A stretch of DNA of 64,000 nucleotides from Plantibacter flavus (GCF_900177615.1 NZ_FXAP01000008.1:1-64000), one strand, 5' to 3'; positions 44,485 through 54,509 are shown, counted from the first letter of the stretch. The notes: a model not told the origin generated them from the sequence alone. Numbers and translations: made by a program.

Positions 44485-44922
44485 ATGGACAACCTCGACC
44501 GCGGCATCATCGACCTGCTCCGACAGAACTCACGCGCCGGCTACGGCGACATCGGCACGGTCGTGGGCTTGTCGGCCTCAGCGGTGAAGCGACGCGTCGA
44601 CCGCCTCGTCGCCGACGGGGTCATCCAGTCGTTCACGATCCAGGTCGACCCCACGGTCGACGGCATGCAGACAGAAGCCTACGTCGAACTCTTCTGCCGC
44701 GGCACCGTGTCCCCGAACGAGCTGTTGCGGATCCTGTCGGGCGTCCCGGAGGTCGTCGACGCCGGAACCGTCACCGGGAGCGCCGACGCCATCGTGCACA
44801 TGCGGGCCAGGAACATCCCTGCCCTCGAGGACGCCCTGGAGAAGGTGCGGATCGCCCCCAACGTCGACCACACCCGCAGCGCGATCGTCCTCACCCGTCT
44901 CATCCACCGCCACATCGACTGA
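44485..44922 (+). CDS. Lrp/AsnC-family transcriptional regulator
   Basis: A 145-residue feast/famine regulator: N-terminal helix-turn-helix (LDRGIIDLLRQNSRAGYGDIGTVVGLSASAVKRRVDRLVADGVI) and a C-terminal RAM/ACT-like effector domain (AYVELFCRGTVSPNELLRIL, VTGSADAIVHM). ATG at 44485 begins directly at the domain. Its position beside arginine- and proline-degrading enzymes suggests an amino-acid effector, not proven by sequence. Confidence 0.9.
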   Translation: MDNLDRGIIDLLRQNSRAGYGDIGTVVGLSASAVKRRVDRLVADGVIQSFTIQVDPTVDGMQTEAYVELFCRGTVSPNELLRILSGVPEVVDAGTVTGSADAIVHMRARNIPALEDALEKVRIAPNVDHTRSAIVLTRLIHRHID

Positions 44923-44930
44923 CCCCTCCC

Positions 44931-45001
44931 CTGCCCGCGAACTGTCACCAACGCACAGTGCGGCTCGTCCGAAGTCGCCATTCGTGACCGTTCGCGGGCA
45001 G
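44931..45001. repeat. Family C palindromic element before a GntR gene
   Basis: CTGCCCGCGAACTGTCAC (44931-44948) and GTGACCGTTCGCGGGCAG (44984-45001) pair over 17 of 18 bases. The left arm and the following bases resemble the element inside the GntR gene at 28326. It ends ten bases before the next start codon, so it forms the leader of that gene. Confidence 0.8.
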
Positions 45002-45010
45002 GATGGGCGG

Positions 45011-45361
45011 ATGGAGTGGACGATTCAGGCGGGGACCAGTGTGTTCGAGCAGCTGCGGACGCAGGTGGTCGAGGCCGTCCGCGACGGACGGCTGGCGACC
45101 GGGACGAAGCTCCCGACGGTGCGCGGGCTGGCCGACGAGCTGGGGATCGCACCGAACACCGTCGCGAAGGCGTACCGGCTCCTCGAGACCGACGGGGTCA
45201 TCGAGACCCGGGGACGCGCGGGGACGTTCGTGTCAGCGCACGGCGACGCGATCGACCGGCAGGCGCAGCTGGCAGCGGCGGCGTACGCGGACCGCATCCG
45301 GGACCTCGGCGTGCCCGCGGACGATGCCCTCGCGCTTGTGGAAGCTGCGCTCCGCGGCTGA
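45011..45361 (+). CDS. Short GntR-family regulator, YtrA subfamily
   Basis: A 116-residue protein: winged helix (SVFEQLRTQVVEAVRDGRLATGTKLPTVRGLADELGIAPNTVAKAYRLLETDGVIETRGRAGTFV) plus a short helical dimerisation tail. Length and lack of an effector domain are typical of YtrA proteins, which often control ABC transporters. No transporter follows here; a repeat array and the convergent proline gene do. Target unknown. Confidence 0.88.
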   Translation: MEWTIQAGTSVFEQLRTQVVEAVRDGRLATGTKLPTVRGLADELGIAPNTVAKAYRLLETDGVIETRGRAGTFVSAHGDAIDRQAQLAAAAYADRIRDLGVPADDALALVEAALRG

Positions 45362-45363
45362 CG

Positions 45364-45490
45364 GCCGCGCCCTTCGACAAGCTCAGGGACCGGGAAGGGG
45401 ACTCAGGGACCGGGAAGGGGACTCAGGGACCGGGAAGGGACTCAGGGACCGGGAAGGGGACTCAGGGACCGGGGCAGGGACTCAGGGACA
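45364..45490. repeat. REP-type array with 20-bp units
   Basis: CCCTTCGACAAGCTCAGGGA is followed by about five units of CTCAGGGACCGGGAAGGGGA (one unit a base shorter). It lies between convergent genes. Confidence 0.85.
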
Positions 45491-45502
45491 GAGGAGACCG
45501 AC

Positions 45503-48500
45503 TCAGATGACGCTCTGGGACCACGGATCGGGGTTGCCGAACCGGTGCGCCGTGATCGAGATCGCCTGTTCGCGGAGGAACGGCAGCAGCTCCACCCGTC
45601 CCGCCTGCGTGACCGGTCCGCCCCAGATCGCGATCTCGGGGTCGCCGCCGAGCGCCTCTGCGAGTCGCTTCGCAAGCGGCTCACCCTCTGAGGCCTCCGC
45701 TCCGGGTTCCGCCTCGGCGACCGTCTCCGGACGCGGACCGACGATCCGCACCCGGGTCGACACCGGCGGCTCATGGCCCAGCTCGCCCGTGTCGATCGAC
45801 CCGCGGGCCGCCATCCGGGTCAGCCACTGCTCGTCGGTCTCGAGGGAGACGGGGATGCTCAGCTCCGACAGCCAGTCGCGGACTTCGCGCGGCAGCCGCC
45901 CGCCGAGACTGACGGTGAAGCGCGACCGCGACCGCACCGCGGCGATGAGGACCCGCAGCGCATCGCCGAGGTCTGCCCCCGACGCGACCCGCACCGCGAC
46001 CGGAACCGGCCGGTAGCGCAGGAGGTTCCGTTCCACGCCGAGCTGCGAGACGTCCTTCACCTCGCCGAACTCGTTCCCCCACGCGATCGCGTCGCTGAGC
46101 GCCGACCGTCGCAGCACGTCGAAGGCTTCGTAGGTGAGCGACGGCTGGGCCGCCTCGATGAGCTTCACGATGCGGGTGTCGAGCCCGCGGAGGTGCAGGC
46201 TGCGGCTCGCCGACCCCGGGTCCGGCCGCCACTCGCCGAGCCCGAACAGGTAGTTGGGGCCGCCGGCCTTCGTGCCGGTCCCGACCGACGAGCGCTTCCA
46301 CCCGCCGAAGGGCTGGCGCTGCACGATCGCACCGGTGATGCCCCGGTTGACGTACAGGTTGCCCGCCTCGACGGTGTCGAGCCATTCCCCGAGATCGACG
46401 GGATCGAGGGTGTGCAGGCCCGCGGTCAGTCCGTAGGGGGTCGCGTTCTGCAGGGCGATCGCCTCGGTGAGGTTCGCGGCCTGCATGACACCGAGGACCG
46501 GTCCGAAGTACTCGGCCACGTGGAAGGGCGAGCCCGGCTGGACACCGGTGCGGACCCCCGGCGACCAGAGGCGCTCGCTCGGCCGGCCGAAGTTGACCGA
46601 CGAGTCGTCGAGCAGCTTCGGCTCGACGAGCCACTTCTCGCCGAGGCGCAGCTCCGTCAGCCCTGCGAGGAGCTTCTCACCCGCCGGCTCGACGATCGGC
46701 CCCATCTGCGTCCGCGCATCGGACGGCCAGCCGACCCGGAGCGAGCGGACGGCGTCCTCGAGCTGCCGCAGGAAGCGGTCGGATCGTGCCACCGAGCCGA
46801 CGAGGATCACGAGCGACGCGGCCGAGCACTTCTGCCCGGCGTGCCCGAAGGCGCTCTTCACGATGTCGGCGACGGCGAGGTCGAGATCGGCGCTCGGCGT
46901 GACGATGATCGCGTTCTTCCCGCTCGTCTCCGCCAGCAGCGGCAGGTCGGCACGCCACCCACGGAAGAGCTGCGCCGTTTCGAAGGAGCCGGTCAGGATC
47001 ACGCGGTCGACGGCCGGGTGGGAGACGAGCCGACGACCGAGGTCACCCTCCGCCACGTCGGCGAGCACGAGGAGGTCGCGCGGCACCCCGGCGTCCCAGA
47101 GCGCCTCGACGACCACGGCGGCGCACCGCTTGGCCTGTGGCGCGGGCTTGATGATCACACCGCTGCCGGCGGCGAGGGCCGCGAGGACGCCTCCGGCCGG
47201 GATGGCGACGGGGAAGTTCCACGGAGGCGTCACGACGGTGAGCGCGGAGGGGACGAAGCTCGCGCCGTGCACGCTCTCGAGCAGGGGCGCGTTGGCCGCG
47301 TAGTAGTGCGCGAAGTCGACGGCCTCGCTCACCTCGGGATCGGCCTCGGCGATCGTCTTGCCGGTCTCGCTCGCCATGACCTCGATGAGGTCGGCACGGC
47401 GGGAGGCAAGGACCCGAGCTGCAGCGTGCAGGACGGCGGCCCGTTCGGCGGCGGGGCGGGCTCCCCATCGTTCACCGGCGGCGTGGACCATCGTGATCGT
47501 GCGTTCGAGGACGCGCGGGTCGTCGATGGCCGCGGCCGCGACGGCTGCGCCACCGAGGGTCGACTGCGGGACGCGCGCCAGGATCGACGCTCCCCACGCG
47601 CGGTTCGCCGCGAGTGAGGGGTCGGTGTCGGCGGTGTTCTCGAAGCCCGGGGCGCCGTCGACGACACCACCGCGCTCCGAACGGGAGAAGACCGCCGTCT
47701 CGACGTACGCGGAGGACGGGTCGGCATGGAAACGGTCCTGACCGCCGCTCGATCCGCGTTCCAGCCCGAGGACCTGCTGCGTGAGTCCGGCGTCCGGCGC
47801 CTGCGCGGGATCACGGAAGCGCTCGTCCCCGTCGTTGTCAGGCAGCGGCGTTTCCGGGGCCTCCGCGGCGCGGTCCTGCGTCCGGTTCGGGGGCGGCACC
47901 TGCCCGGCGGTCTCTCCGAGGGCGTCGACCGAAGCGAGGAACCGACGTCGCTCGCGCGCGAACAGGGTCGGCTTCTCGGCGAGCTCGAACACCGCCGACA
48001 TGAAGTTCTCCTCGCTGGCGTTCTCCTCCAGACGGCGGACGAGGTAGGAGATCGCGACGTCGAACTCCTTCGGGTTCACGACGGGCGTGTACAGCAGCAC
48101 CGTCCCGACGTCCCGCTTGATGGCCTCGACCTGCCCGGTCGCCATCCCCAGCAGCATCTCGAAGTCCACACGCTCACGCACACCGCGGTCACCCGCGAGG
48201 AGCCACGCGTAGGCGATGTCGAAGAGGTTGTGCCCGGCGACCCCGACCCGCACGACGTCCGTGTGCGCCGGCGTGAGCGCCCAGTCGAGCACACGCTTGT
48301 AGTTGGTGTCGGTCTCGCGCTTCGATCCCGTCGTCGCGAGCGGCCAGCCGTGGATCGCCGCATCGACCCGCTCCATCGCGAGGTTCGCGCCCTTCACGAG
48401 CCGCACCTTGATGGGCGCGCCACCGGCTGCCACGCGCTGCTTCGACCAGGCGGTGAGCTGCATCATCGCCTCGAGGGCGTCGGGGAGGTAGGCCTGGATG

Positions 48501-49264
48501 ACGATGCCGGCCTGGTACTGCAGCAACTGCGGCTGGTCGAGGAGCCGGGTGAAGACCGCGATGGTGAGGTCGAGGTCGCGGTACTCCTCCATGTCGAGGT
48601 TGATGAAGGTGCCGGTCGCGAGCCCCTCCTCGTAGAGCGGCACGAGGCGACGGACGATGCGGTCGACGACCTGCTCGAACGACCACATCGAGAGCTGGCT
48701 GGCGATCGACGAGACCTTGATGGACACGTAGTCGACGTCGGGGCGCTGCAGGAGCTCGCGGGTGCCGGCGAGCCGTTTGGCCGCCTCACCCTCGCCGAGG
48801 ACGGCCTCCCCGAGGAGGTTCAGGTTGAGTCGGGACCCGTCGGCGCGCAGCTTCGCGATGGCGTTGCCGAGCTCACGAGGACGGCTGTCGACGATGAGGT
48901 GGCCGACCATGCCCCGAAGGACGCGGCGTGCGGCGGGGACGACGACCCAGGGCAGGACCGGACCCACCAGACCGCCCGTGCGGACGGCGGCCTGCTCGTA
49001 CCAGGGCAGGAACCGCGGTGTCCGGCCGGCGAGGGCGGCGAGGGCGTTCCCGGCGACGAGCGGGTCCTCCGGGCGCATGACGCCGTCGACGAAGCCGACG
49101 GTGAATTCGAGACCGTGGGGATCGCGCAGCACCCCGGCGAGCCGCTCGGCAGCGGGATCGGTCGGAGCTTCCGCCCCTTCGTCGACCCATTTCGACGCGA
49201 GGGCGATCGCACGATCCGCGAGTCCGACCGGTTCGGTGGGACCCTCGTTCGCAACGTTCGCCAT
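45503..49264 (-). CDS. putA: Bifunctional proline dehydrogenase / glutamate-semialdehyde dehydrogenase (PutA-type)
   Basis: A 1253-residue enzyme oxidising proline to glutamate in two steps. The proline dehydrogenase barrel (about 20-500) includes VSIKVSSI, NLDMEEYRDLDLT and KVRLVKGANLAMERVDA. After a poorly conserved Pro/Asp-rich linker of about 90 residues comes the aldehyde dehydrogenase (about 610-1050) with VTPPWNFPVAIPAGG, LLAETSGKNAII and the catalytic cysteine in GHAGQKCSAASLV (about C813). A C-terminal 200-residue region follows, as in actinobacterial PutA-like fusions. No ribbon-helix-helix DNA-binding domain is present, so it is not self-regulating. ATG at 49264 precedes MANVANEG; the extension to 49435 lies in repeat DNA. 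Confidence 0.93.
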   Translation of the reverse strand: MANVANEGPTEPVGLADRAIALASKWVDEGAEAPTDPAAERLAGVLRDPHGLEFTVGFVDGVMRPEDPLVAGNALAALAGRTPRFLPWYEQAAVRTGGLVGPVLPWVVVPAARRVLRGMVGHLIVDSRPRELGNAIAKLRADGSRLNLNLLGEAVLGEGEAAKRLAGTRELLQRPDVDYVSIKVSSIASQLSMWSFEQVVDRIVRRLVPLYEEGLATGTFINLDMEEYRDLDLTIAVFTRLLDQPQLLQYQAGIVIQAYLPDALEAMMQLTAWSKQRVAAGGAPIKVRLVKGANLAMERVDAAIHGWPLATTGSKRETDTNYKRVLDWALTPAHTDVVRVGVAGHNLFDIAYAWLLAGDRGVRERVDFEMLLGMATGQVEAIKRDVGTVLLYTPVVNPKEFDVAISYLVRRLEENASEENFMSAVFELAEKPTLFARERRRFLASVDALGETAGQVPPPNRTQDRAAEAPETPLPDNDGDERFRDPAQAPDAGLTQQVLGLERGSSGGQDRFHADPSSAYVETAVFSRSERGGVVDGAPGFENTADTDPSLAANRAWGASILARVPQSTLGGAAVAAAAIDDPRVLERTITMVHAAGERWGARPAAERAAVLHAAARVLASRRADLIEVMASETGKTIAEADPEVSEAVDFAHYYAANAPLLESVHGASFVPSALTVVTPPWNFPVAIPAGGVLAALAAGSGVIIKPAPQAKRCAAVVVEALWDAGVPRDLLVLADVAEGDLGRRLVSHPAVDRVILTGSFETAQLFRGWRADLPLLAETSGKNAIIVTPSADLDLAVADIVKSAFGHAGQKCSAASLVILVGSVARSDRFLRQLEDAVRSLRVGWPSDARTQMGPIVEPAGEKLLAGLTELRLGEKWLVEPKLLDDSSVNFGRPSERLWSPGVRTGVQPGSPFHVAEYFGPVLGVMQAANLTEAIALQNATPYGLTAGLHTLDPVDLGEWLDTVEAGNLYVNRGITGAIVQRQPFGGWKRSSVGTGTKAGGPNYLFGLGEWRPDPGSASRSLHLRGLDTRIVKLIEAAQPSLTYEAFDVLRRSALSDAIAWGNEFGEVKDVSQLGVERNLLRYRPVPVAVRVASGADLGDALRVLIAAVRSRSRFTVSLGGRLPREVRDWLSELSIPVSLETDEQWLTRMAARGSIDTGELGHEPPVSTRVRIVGPRPETVAEAEPGAEASEGEPLAKRLAEALGGDPEIAIWGGPVTQAGRVELLPFLREQAISITAHRFGNPDPWSQSVI

Positions 49265-49344
49265 GCTGCTCAGCCTATGCTCCGATCCGCCGATCCCAGT
49301 TGAGGCTCGCGAGTAGACGCCTGGCGGCTGGGCGCCCCGGTCGC

Positions 49345-49490
49345 CGCCCTTCGACAAGCTCAGGGACCGGTGGGCCACGTCATTGATCACCCTCCCCGAT
49401 CGCCGAGCACCCTCCCCGGTCACTGAGCACCCCACCCCCGGTCACTGAGCACCCCACCCCCGGTCACTGAGCCTGTCGAAGTGCGCCTGC
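49345..49490. repeat. REP-type array with 22-bp units between divergent genes
   Basis: CCCTTCGACAAGCTCAGGGA at about 49347, then units of GTCACTGAGCACCCCACCCC plus CG (22 bp), ending in CACTGAGCCTGTCGAAGTGC. This is the only array seen between divergent starts, so it sits in promoter territory. Confidence 0.8.
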
Positions 49491-49505
49491 GAATAGGGTG
49501 TGGTC

Positions 49506-51293
49506 ATGCATTCCGTCGAGCAGTACGACGCCGTCATCGTCGGCGGCGGGCACAACGGCCTCACCGCCGCCGCCTACCTCGCACGCGCGGGCAAGCGCGT
49601 CCTCCTCCTCGAGCGCCTCGACCATACGGGTGGAGCAGCCGTCTCGGAACGCCCGTTCCCCGGCGTGGACGCACGCCTGTCCCGGTACTCGTACCTCGTC
49701 AGCCTGCTGCCCCAGCGGATCATCGACGACCTCGGGCTCGACGTCCGGCTCGTCCGCCGCCGCTTCTCGTCGTACACGCCCGACCCCGCGAACCCGGGCA
49801 CGGGGCTCCTGATCGACAACCGCGACGACGACGCCACGGTCGCGTCGTTCGCGTCGATCGGGCATCAGGAGGACGCCGCGGGTGTCGCCGAACTGCACCG
49901 TCGGATCGGCCACCTGGCCTCGGTGCTCTGGCCGACGGTGCTCGAGCCGCTCCGCAGCCGTTCCGATGCGCGTGACGCGGCGATCGCCGCCGCCGCGGAC
50001 CTCGGGGTGCCGGCAGCGGAGGTCGCGTCGATCTGGTCGGCGGTGTTCGATGAGCCGATCGGCCGTGCCATCGAGGACGCCGCGCGGTCCGACCTCGTCC
50101 GCGGTGTCGTCTTCACGGATGCGCTCATCGGCACCTTCGCGCGCGCCGACGACCCGACCTTGCAGCAGAACATCTGCTTCCTCTACCACCTGATCGGCGG
50201 CGGGACGGGCGACTGGGATGTCCCGGTCGGCGGCATGGGCGCGGTCACGGACGCACTGCGCCGAGCCGCCGAGGAGGCCGGTGCCGAGATCCGGACGCTC
50301 GCCGAGGTGACGTCCATCCAACCGGAGCACGGGCTCGTCGCCTACGTGGACCTCGCCGCGGAGGCGGAGCTCGAGGCGACCGAACCGGTGTCGACGCTGG
50401 ATCGGTTCCGGCCTCGCCCCGGGGTCGTCGTCCGCGGCGAGTGGATCCTGTCGGGAGCGGCCCCGGCGGTGCTGGAGCGCCTCCTCGACCCGGCGGCGGA
50501 GCAACGGGCGGCCGCGGCCGCATTCGCCGCGTGGTCGGCAGCGCGGGGAACGCCGGTGCAGTGGAACGTTGCCGACGCGATCCTCCGCGCGGCGCCAGCG
50601 CCGGAGGACGGTGTCCCGCATCCCGAGGGCGCCCAGGTGAAGGTGAACCTGCTGCTGCGGAGACTCCCCGAGCTCCTCGACCCCGCCGTCGATCCGGCGG
50701 CGGCCTTCGGCGGCACCTTCCACATCAACGAGGGCTGGGCGCAGCTGCAGCACGCCTATCTCGAGGCGGAGGCCGGCCGGATCCCCGACCCGTTACCGTG
50801 CGAGATCTACTGCCACACGCTGAGCGACCCGAGCATCCTCTCGCCGGAGCTGCAGGCTTCGGGGGCGCAGACGCTCACCGTGTTCGGACTCCACGTGCCG
50901 CATCGGCTCGCGGTCGCTGCGGACGCGGTCCCGGGCGGCCACGACGCTTTCCGTGACGCCCTCCAGGCTGCTGTGCTGCGATCGTTGGACTCGGTGATCG
51001 CGGAGCCCATCGAGGACCTCCTGCTGCTCGACGCTGAGGGGCGACCCTGCGTCGAGACGCGGACGACGCTCGACCTCGAGCGCTCCCTCGCGATGCCGGG
51101 CGGGAACATCTTCCACGGCCCGCTGTCGTGGCCGTTCCTCGAGGACGAAGCCCCACAGACGACGGCGGCCGAACGGTGGGGTGTCGCCACGGCTCACCCA
51201 CGGGTCCTGCTCTGCGGCGCCGGGGCTCGACGCGGTGGCGCAGTCAGCGGACTCGGTGGGCACAACGCCGCGATGGCCGTCCTGGACGCCTGA
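49506..51293 (+). CDS. FAD-dependent oxidoreductase, phytoene-desaturase (CrtI)-like
   Basis: A 595-residue protein with an N-terminal dinucleotide-binding motif (AVIVGGGHNGLTAAAYLARAGKRVLLLERLD). It has a central GGTGDWDVPVGGMGAVTDALRRAAEEAGAEIRT and a C-terminal FAD motif (VLLCGAGARRGGAVSGLGGHNAAMAVL). This is the phytoene desaturase/retinol saturase-like (COG1233) architecture. No carotenoid genes are nearby, so a carotenoid role is not supported; many members act on unknown lipids. The ATG at 49506 is two codons after an alternative GTG at 49500. AGGGTG precedes it. Confidence 0.85.
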   Translation: MHSVEQYDAVIVGGGHNGLTAAAYLARAGKRVLLLERLDHTGGAAVSERPFPGVDARLSRYSYLVSLLPQRIIDDLGLDVRLVRRRFSSYTPDPANPGTGLLIDNRDDDATVASFASIGHQEDAAGVAELHRRIGHLASVLWPTVLEPLRSRSDARDAAIAAAADLGVPAAEVASIWSAVFDEPIGRAIEDAARSDLVRGVVFTDALIGTFARADDPTLQQNICFLYHLIGGGTGDWDVPVGGMGAVTDALRRAAEEAGAEIRTLAEVTSIQPEHGLVAYVDLAAEAELEATEPVSTLDRFRPRPGVVVRGEWILSGAAPAVLERLLDPAAEQRAAAAAFAAWSAARGTPVQWNVADAILRAAPAPEDGVPHPEGAQVKVNLLLRRLPELLDPAVDPAAAFGGTFHINEGWAQLQHAYLEAEAGRIPDPLPCEIYCHTLSDPSILSPELQASGAQTLTVFGLHVPHRLAVAADAVPGGHDAFRDALQAAVLRSLDSVIAEPIEDLLLLDAEGRPCVETRTTLDLERSLAMPGGNIFHGPLSWPFLEDEAPQTTAAERWGVATAHPRVLLCGAGARRGGAVSGLGGHNAAMAVLDA

Positions 51294-51322
51294 CCCGCAC
51301 GCCGCAGAACGCGCTGCCGCAC

Positions 51323-52318
51323 TCAGTGGTGGCGGTGGTCCTGGATGGTGATCTTCGGGCCACGGCGCGGCTTGTGGATGCCGCTCCGGCCGATGAGCCG
51401 CAGCACCCGCTGCCGGTGACCCGCCCAGGGTGCGAGCAGCTCGAGCATGGCGTCGTCGTCCACGGGAGACCCGGTGAGCGCCTGCCCGACGGAGGCCGCG
51501 AGGTGGTAGTCGCCGACACTCACCGCGTCGGGGTCACCGTGCGCTCGGAGCGTCACCTCGGCGGCCGTCCACACGCCGATGCCGGGCAGGCTCTGCAGGC
51601 GACGCGATGCGTCGTCGGGGTGCTCGTCGAGCGTCCGCTCGATCGCGGAGGCGAGTCGTGACGACCGCACGACCGTCTCGGAGCGTTGCGGTCCGACACC
51701 CGCGGTGTGCCACTCCCAGCTCGGGATCATCCGCCAGATCTCGGCGGACGGCGCCACGACCATGCCCTCAGGGGCCGGCCCGGGCGCGGGGTCGCCATGT
51801 CGGCGCACGAGCAGCCGCCACGCACGCCACGCTTCCATCGCAGTCACCTTCTGCTCGAGGATCGACGGCACGAGCATCTCGAACACGAGCCGGTTCCGAC
51901 TCAACCGGAGCCCCGGGTTCCGCCGGGCTACCTCGGTGAGCAGCGGGCTCCCACTCACGTCGAGTTCCGACCAGTCGTCGTCCCGACCGAGGAGCTCCGG
52001 TACGCCGGCGATCATCCACTCGGCGCCCGGACCCCACGCGGCCGCCTCGACCTCACCGTCTCGGACCGTCGAGACGTACAAGGTCACGCCGCCGTGTGGG
52101 GTGCGAGCCGTCAGCCAGACCCCGCCAGGCGTGCGGCGGTAGCAGGGGCCGTCGCCTCCCCTGGCGATGAGGCGCAGGGTGCTGTGGACGTCGAGTGGAC
52201 CCCTCGGACGGTAGACCGTCCGCAGGGGTTCCACCGTGGCGGGCGCCGGTGCGATCGGACACCCGACCGCCTCCACCGATGACGGCGAGGGAGTGGCGAT
52301 CGATGCGGAGGCGGGCAT
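51323..52318 (-). CDS. DNA-3-methyladenine glycosylase II-like (AlkA/HhH-GPD)
   Basis: A 331-residue base-excision glycosylase for alkylated purines. The helix-hairpin-helix LPGIGVWTAAEVTLRAHGD and the following SVGDYHLA with the catalytic aspartate identify the HhH-GPD superfamily. EQKVTAMEAWRAW is the upstream conserved helix. The N-terminal 110 residues form an AlkA_N-like domain. ATG at 52318 is used; the extension to 52462 is unlikely. With the AlkD-like gene at 12.7 kb this is the second alkylation-repair gene in the window. Confidence 0.85.
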   Translation of the reverse strand: MPASASIATPSPSSVEAVGCPIAPAPATVEPLRTVYRPRGPLDVHSTLRLIARGGDGPCYRRTPGGVWLTARTPHGGVTLYVSTVRDGEVEAAAWGPGAEWMIAGVPELLGRDDDWSELDVSGSPLLTEVARRNPGLRLSRNRLVFEMLVPSILEQKVTAMEAWRAWRLLVRRHGDPAPGPAPEGMVVAPSAEIWRMIPSWEWHTAGVGPQRSETVVRSSRLASAIERTLDEHPDDASRRLQSLPGIGVWTAAEVTLRAHGDPDAVSVGDYHLAASVGQALTGSPVDDDAMLELLAPWAGHRQRVLRLIGRSGIHKPRRGPKITIQDHRHH

Positions 52319-52415
52319 GCTGGTCACCCTACGTGGTGACCACCGACATCCGCCGAGACCGACGCCGGTCGGGGCTCGCGAGGAGCCCTCGACCGTCGTC
52401 GGCTCGCGCAGGTGT

Positions 52416-54365
52416 CTAGCGCACAAGACGGAAGTCGTAGCCGGCTTGATCCACGAACGCATCGTTCACGCGTTGCTCCACGCGGCCGCCCTGGTACCGG
52501 CCCGGCAGGTAGTCGCTGCTCCACTGGACGGTCCAATCGCCGGAGCTGTTCGCCGTCCCCGTCCCGAGGCGCGTACCCCAGAGACCGATGATCTCGATCT
52601 CGGCGAACGGTGTCGCCCTCCCCGTGAAGACCGGACGCGTGCCGGTGAGGGTGTCACCGATCTTCGGTGACGTCACCGTCAGCGGCGAGGCGACCGTGAA
52701 GTCGTAGGCGACGCGATGCGTCTCGATACCGCCGACGACCTGCCGGACGCTTCCTCCGGCATATCGCGCCGGCAACAGCGACTTGTTCCAGGTGATGGAC
52801 CAGCTCCCGCTCGCCGCGACGGCGTCGGTCGTGCCCACGAGATCACCCCAGGCACTCCAGATCTCGAGCCTCGCGCCAGGCTGGGCCTTCCCGCTGAACA
52901 CGGGGACGGACGACGCGACCACGCCGCCGGTCGAGGGCGCCTGGACGACGAGTGGCGCGACTGCAGCTGCGGCACGAACGGTGAAGTCATAGGGCACGCG
53001 CGACTGCTCCGCCCCGTCGATCTCCTGGCGAACCGACCCGCCGCTGTAACGCCCAGGGATGAGCGTCTTGTTCAGCGTCGCCGTCCAGAGGTGGTCCTCG
53101 CCGACCGTCGCCGATCCGATCTCCGTGCCCCAGGCGCCGATCACCCTGATCATCGCGCCGGGCTCACCGCGACCGGAGAACACCGGCACCGGCGTCTCGA
53201 CGACCTCGCCGATGGCGGGTGAGCCGAGGGTGACGTCCTCGATCGGCCCCGGCTCGGGAGCCGGCTCGCGGTAGGTGAAGCGGAGCGGAGCAGTGGTCCG
53301 CTGTCCGTCGAACACCTGCGTGGCGGTCGCGGTGTAGGCCCGCTGCTCGAGCGTCCGCAGCGACCGTTGGTTCCAGGCGCCGGTTTCGTCCACCTCGACC
53401 TCGACGAGGATCGCGCCCGTGAGATCGTCGACGACGGTCACTGTGGCACCGGGCTCCCCGAGACCGGAGAACACCGGCCGTGGGACGTCGATCGTCGCGT
53501 CGAGCGCAGGGGCCTCCACCGTCACCGCGGTGACGGCACGGTAGGTGACCGACCAGTTCGCCGTCGACTCGTCGGACAGCTGACGGATCGTCCCCGACTG
53601 CGCACCGGCAGCGAGATCGCGCGTTGGAACCGCGGTCCACCCACCGTCTGAGCGGACGGCCGTCGTCCCGAGTAGGAGGCCCGCGCGGTCGAGGATCTCG
53701 ATCGTCGCGTCGGGTGTGCCGCGTCCGCCGAACTCGGGCCGTGGGTCGCGCACGATCGCTCCGGGCGCCGGGGTCTCCAGCGAGACCGGCTCCGCCACCG
53801 GGACTGGGTCGACACCTTCAGGCAGCACTCGGTCGGCGTCCGTGGCGACCCCGAGGCCACCGACGGCCAGGCGACCGTCGAACTGGCGCAGGAAACCACC
53901 GGCACCGCTGTTGGAGACGAGCCCGAACCCACCCACGCGGCCGTTCTCGAAGGCCTCCCAGGCCCACTGCTGCGCGGTGGATCCGTTGCAGACGGCCGGG
54001 TAGACGTACTTGTAGGCCTGCGACGGATCAGGCTGGAGGCATCGCGTGACGCCCCCGGCCGCAGTCGTGATCGGCCCTGAGGCATCGGCTGACGGGAAGG
54101 TCCAGCGTTCAGCGGTTGCCAACGCCTCGCGGAGGGTGGTGTGCGTCGTCGTGCGGACCGGGTTCAGCAGGTCCGTCGCAGTGCCGACCGCGAAGTACGA
54201 TCCGGAACCGGACGGGAACGCCTGGCCGACGAATCGACCCTGCACCGCGGCCGCGGTGGGCTGGTGACCTGCTGGTGTCGCTGTGGCGGACACGGCCGGA
54301 CCGCTGAGCAGACTCGCCGTGATGCCGACCAGGCTCAGGACGGAGACGGGGATGGAGAGCTTCAT
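52416..54365 (-). CDS. Secreted protein with ricin-B-like N-terminus and Ig-like repeats
   Basis: A 649-residue exported protein with signal peptide MKLSIPVSVLSLVGITASLL (cleavage near VSATATP). The first 160 residues carry the pattern CLQPDPSQAYKYVYPAVCNG then QQWAWE, reminiscent of ricin-type Q-x-W sugar-binding modules. From about 190 there are five roughly 95-residue Ig-like repeats with PxFSGxGEPGA near each start and YxGGSVRQ at the end. There is no sortase motif or membrane anchor, so it is secreted or wall-associated. It is paralogous to the 55681-57507 protein: their last two repeats share TVTSPKIGDTLTGTRPVFTG. Carbohydrate-binding role inferred. Confidence 0.85.
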   Translation of the reverse strand: MKLSIPVSVLSLVGITASLLSGPAVSATATPAGHQPTAAAVQGRFVGQAFPSGSGSYFAVGTATDLLNPVRTTTHTTLREALATAERWTFPSADASGPITTAAGGVTRCLQPDPSQAYKYVYPAVCNGSTAQQWAWEAFENGRVGGFGLVSNSGAGGFLRQFDGRLAVGGLGVATDADRVLPEGVDPVPVAEPVSLETPAPGAIVRDPRPEFGGRGTPDATIEILDRAGLLLGTTAVRSDGGWTAVPTRDLAAGAQSGTIRQLSDESTANWSVTYRAVTAVTVEAPALDATIDVPRPVFSGLGEPGATVTVVDDLTGAILVEVEVDETGAWNQRSLRTLEQRAYTATATQVFDGQRTTAPLRFTYREPAPEPGPIEDVTLGSPAIGEVVETPVPVFSGRGEPGAMIRVIGAWGTEIGSATVGEDHLWTATLNKTLIPGRYSGGSVRQEIDGAEQSRVPYDFTVRAAAAVAPLVVQAPSTGGVVASSVPVFSGKAQPGARLEIWSAWGDLVGTTDAVAASGSWSITWNKSLLPARYAGGSVRQVVGGIETHRVAYDFTVASPLTVTSPKIGDTLTGTRPVFTGRATPFAEIEIIGLWGTRLGTGTANSSGDWTVQWSSDYLPGRYQGGRVEQRVNDAFVDQAGYDFRLVR

Positions 54366-54509
54366 AGGCGTGAGGCGACCTTTCGCAAGGGCACGCGCGG
54401 GTCGGCTCAGACGAGGCGACCGGGCGTACCGGTGAGCGTTCGAGACGAACTCGGTCAGCCTACAAGTATTCCAGTTGCTTAATCCAGTATGTCGACCGGC
54501 TGATTCCGG

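Noticed and set aside
45364-45490. 20-bp tandem repeats resembling origin iterons
   Set aside because: They extend the same REP half-motif seen at other loci, lie between convergent genes, and no replication initiator gene is present.
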